Below are positions 41,351-42,559 of a DNA stretch of 42,559 nt, piece by piece. The position numbers were made by a program, and so were the translations under genes. The stretch lies in the NCBI GenBank assembly GCA_947484175.1, contig CANKOI010000029.1, positions 1-42,559 on the forward strand, read 5' to 3'. The notes beneath the pieces are model-generated. The model did no database searches. It was not told the DNA's origin and worked only from the letters and a program-made list of their open reading frames with translations. This stretch comes from Deltaproteobacteria bacterium. GTDB taxonomy: Bacteria > Myxococcota_A > UBA796 > SXON01. How positions within the stretch are numbered: the first letter of the stretch is position 1; each line of letters opens with the position of its first letter.

Positions 41351-42559
41351 GTGACCCGCCCGAAGCTGCGCCCATTCGTCGTGCTCCTGTCGCTCTTGTG
41401 GGCGCTCCTGCCGCTCGCGCCCGCGCTGGTCCAGGGCAAGCTCCCCGGCTCGCCGATGACCGACCTCTACCCTTCGGTGTGGGGGCTCGACGTCTTCGCC
41501 TCCGGCCTCCCCGGCTTTGTGTTGCACACCGAGCGGATGGGGGCCTCGGTCGGCATCGGATTCTACTACTCCAGCCCCCTGCACGGGCTGGTGGGCTGGC
41601 CCGTCCACGCCCTCGCCGGGCCCGATGCCGCCTACATCTTCACGCTGCTGTTGGCGCGAGCGGCGACCGTGTGGGTCTGTTGGGAGTGGCTCTGCTGCCT
41701 CGGGCGCACCGCGTGGCCTGCGCTGGCCGGGGCCCTCCTCTACGGCGCGTCGCCCTTCTTCCATGGCTACGCATCCGAGGGGATTGTGGAGGGGACGGAC
41801 GGGTGGGCGCTGGCGCTCTGGGCGTGGATGGTGACGGCTCGTCGCCCCACGGCGGCGGCCGCCGCGCTCGCGCTCTGCATCGTCTCCAGTTGGTACCTCG
41901 GCATGGTGGCCTGCACTCTCGCGGTCTTGGCTTCCCTTCGCCTTCCCACCGCGCGCTGGAGTCTACTGGGCCTCCTCGTCGCGCCTCCCGCGCTGTTCGC
42001 GTTTCACCACGCCTTCGGCGGGAACGCTCCCCTCGACGCCACGCTGCGCGCGGCGATGGGCGCCCCCTTGCGGGTGCCGACGCCGTGGTTCAGCTTGGCT
42101 ACGCCCTTCGCGCTCAACACCTTCATCGGGGCGAGCGCGGTGGTGCTCGCCTACCTCGCCCGCCATCGTTCGCCGGTCTTCCTTGCGGGTGCGCTTCTCT
42201 GTTTCGTGCTCAGCACGGGGCGGGGTCCGTGGTGGGAGCTGCCGGTGTTGGAGCTGGTGCGCTTCCCCTATCGCTGGCACGCCGGCACGCTGCTCTGCCT
42301 CGCCGCCCTCGTAGCGGCGCTGGAGGTGCGCCCGGTCTGGCTCTTTTTGCCGTGGGTCGAGGGCCTGCTCTTCAGTCCCATTCATCCGGTGCTGCCGGGC
42401 GCCCCCCGCGAGCTCCCGCCGATCTACGCTGCGGTCGAGCCTACGGTGCTTTTGGAGCTCCCCGGCCCCCTCGCGCTCCCGCCGGGGCAGCCCAACCCCT
42501 CCCGCCCGCGGGCTCGGTGGTTTCTGTACGCCCAACTCCAGCACGGGGCCGCCTCCCCC
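41351..42559 (+). CDS. Multi-spanning membrane protein, YfhO/GT-C-like (partial)
   Basis: The reading is open from GTG 41351 to the window end, at least 403 residues. A first hydrophobic helix ('FVVLLSLLWALLPLAPALV') is followed by 'DLYPSVWGLDVFASGLPGFVLHTERMG', reminiscent of the first loop of YfhO-like/GT-C proteins, where an Asp pair sits outside the membrane. At least nine hydrophobic segments follow. 'LELVRFPYRWHAGTLLCLAAL' resembles the conserved 'RxPxRF' region of YfhO-like proteins. The cargo and partner are unknown, and the C-terminus is missing. It is divergent from cobT, with 25 bp between start codons. Confidence 0.65.
   Translation, partial: MTRPKLRPFVVLLSLLWALLPLAPALVQGKLPGSPMTDLYPSVWGLDVFASGLPGFVLHTERMGASVGIGFYYSSPLHGLVGWPVHALAGPDAAYIFTLLLARAATVWVCWEWLCCLGRTAWPALAGALLYGASPFFHGYASEGIVEGTDGWALALWAWMVTARRPTAAAAALALCIVSSWYLGMVACTLAVLASLRLPTARWSLLGLLVAPPALFAFHHAFGGNAPLDATLRAAMGAPLRVPTPWFSLATPFALNTFIGASAVVLAYLARHRSPVFLAGALLCFVLSTGRGPWWELPVLELVRFPYRWHAGTLLCLAALVAALEVRPVWLFLPWVEGLLFSPIHPVLPGAPRELPPIYAAVEPTVLLELPGPLALPPGQPNPSRPRARWFLYAQLQHGAASP

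Overview
This is high-GC bacterial DNA with dense genes on both strands and short intergenic gaps. GTG starts and 4-nt stop/start overlaps (ATGA/GTGA) are common. The organism is probably a myxobacterium-like (Myxococcota/Deltaproteobacteria) lineage. This is an inference from the lipoproteins, a secreted beta-helix protein ending in a Cys/hydrophobic/Arg tail like the MYXO-CTERM sorting signal, a Gld-type ABC operon and the base composition. No rRNA, CRISPR array, insertion sequence or prophage was seen.

Layout. 1-90 is the tail of a + strand gene. 118-6446 (-) appears to be one transcription unit: a 1020-residue repetitive protein of unknown function, rsmD, a long-form malate synthase and a DUF4336 protein. 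6596-8334 (+) has an FAD oxidoreductase, tRNA-Thr(CGT) and an orphan HicB-like protein. 8355-11239 (-) encodes two overlapping lipoproteins, one of the arylsulfotransferase fold. 11278-11950 (-) is a ribbon-helix-helix/PIN toxin-antitoxin pair with a near-consensus promoter and an apparently leaderless message. 12063-14839 (+) encodes a small membrane protein, an N-acyl-D-amino-acid deacylase and a TauE/SafE exporter. 14852-18017 (-) holds a thioredoxin-rhodanese fusion and leuS. 18068-20497 (+) holds glpD and an alpha/beta hydrolase.

20812-22293 (-) is a GH39-like lipoprotein, divergent from the beta-helix protein at 22378. 24182-27875 (+) is a GldF/GldG/DUF4340 membrane operon without its ATPase. 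27959-29155 (+) is a His-rich, poly-Gly outer-membrane barrel. 33015-29166 (-) is minCDE followed by a type IV pilin, a small ECF-type sigma factor and its anti-sigma factor. 33215-36640 (+) is a coupled set: a sulfatase-superfamily protein with Thr where the formylglycine precursor should be, an RmlC-like cupin and a FemAB/GNAT-like protein. The right end holds a GHL10-type lipoprotein, a Rubisco-LSMT-like SET protein, a shortened CotH-kinase lipoprotein, cobT and the start of a multi-spanning membrane protein that runs off the window.

The best candidates for undescribed biology are the repetitive protein at 3384-6446, the Thr-type sulfatase operon, the internally shortened CotH protein, and a recurring arrangement in which a -10-like hexamer lies exactly 6 nt before the start codon. 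No sequence search or structure prediction was possible, so family calls rest on motifs read by eye.
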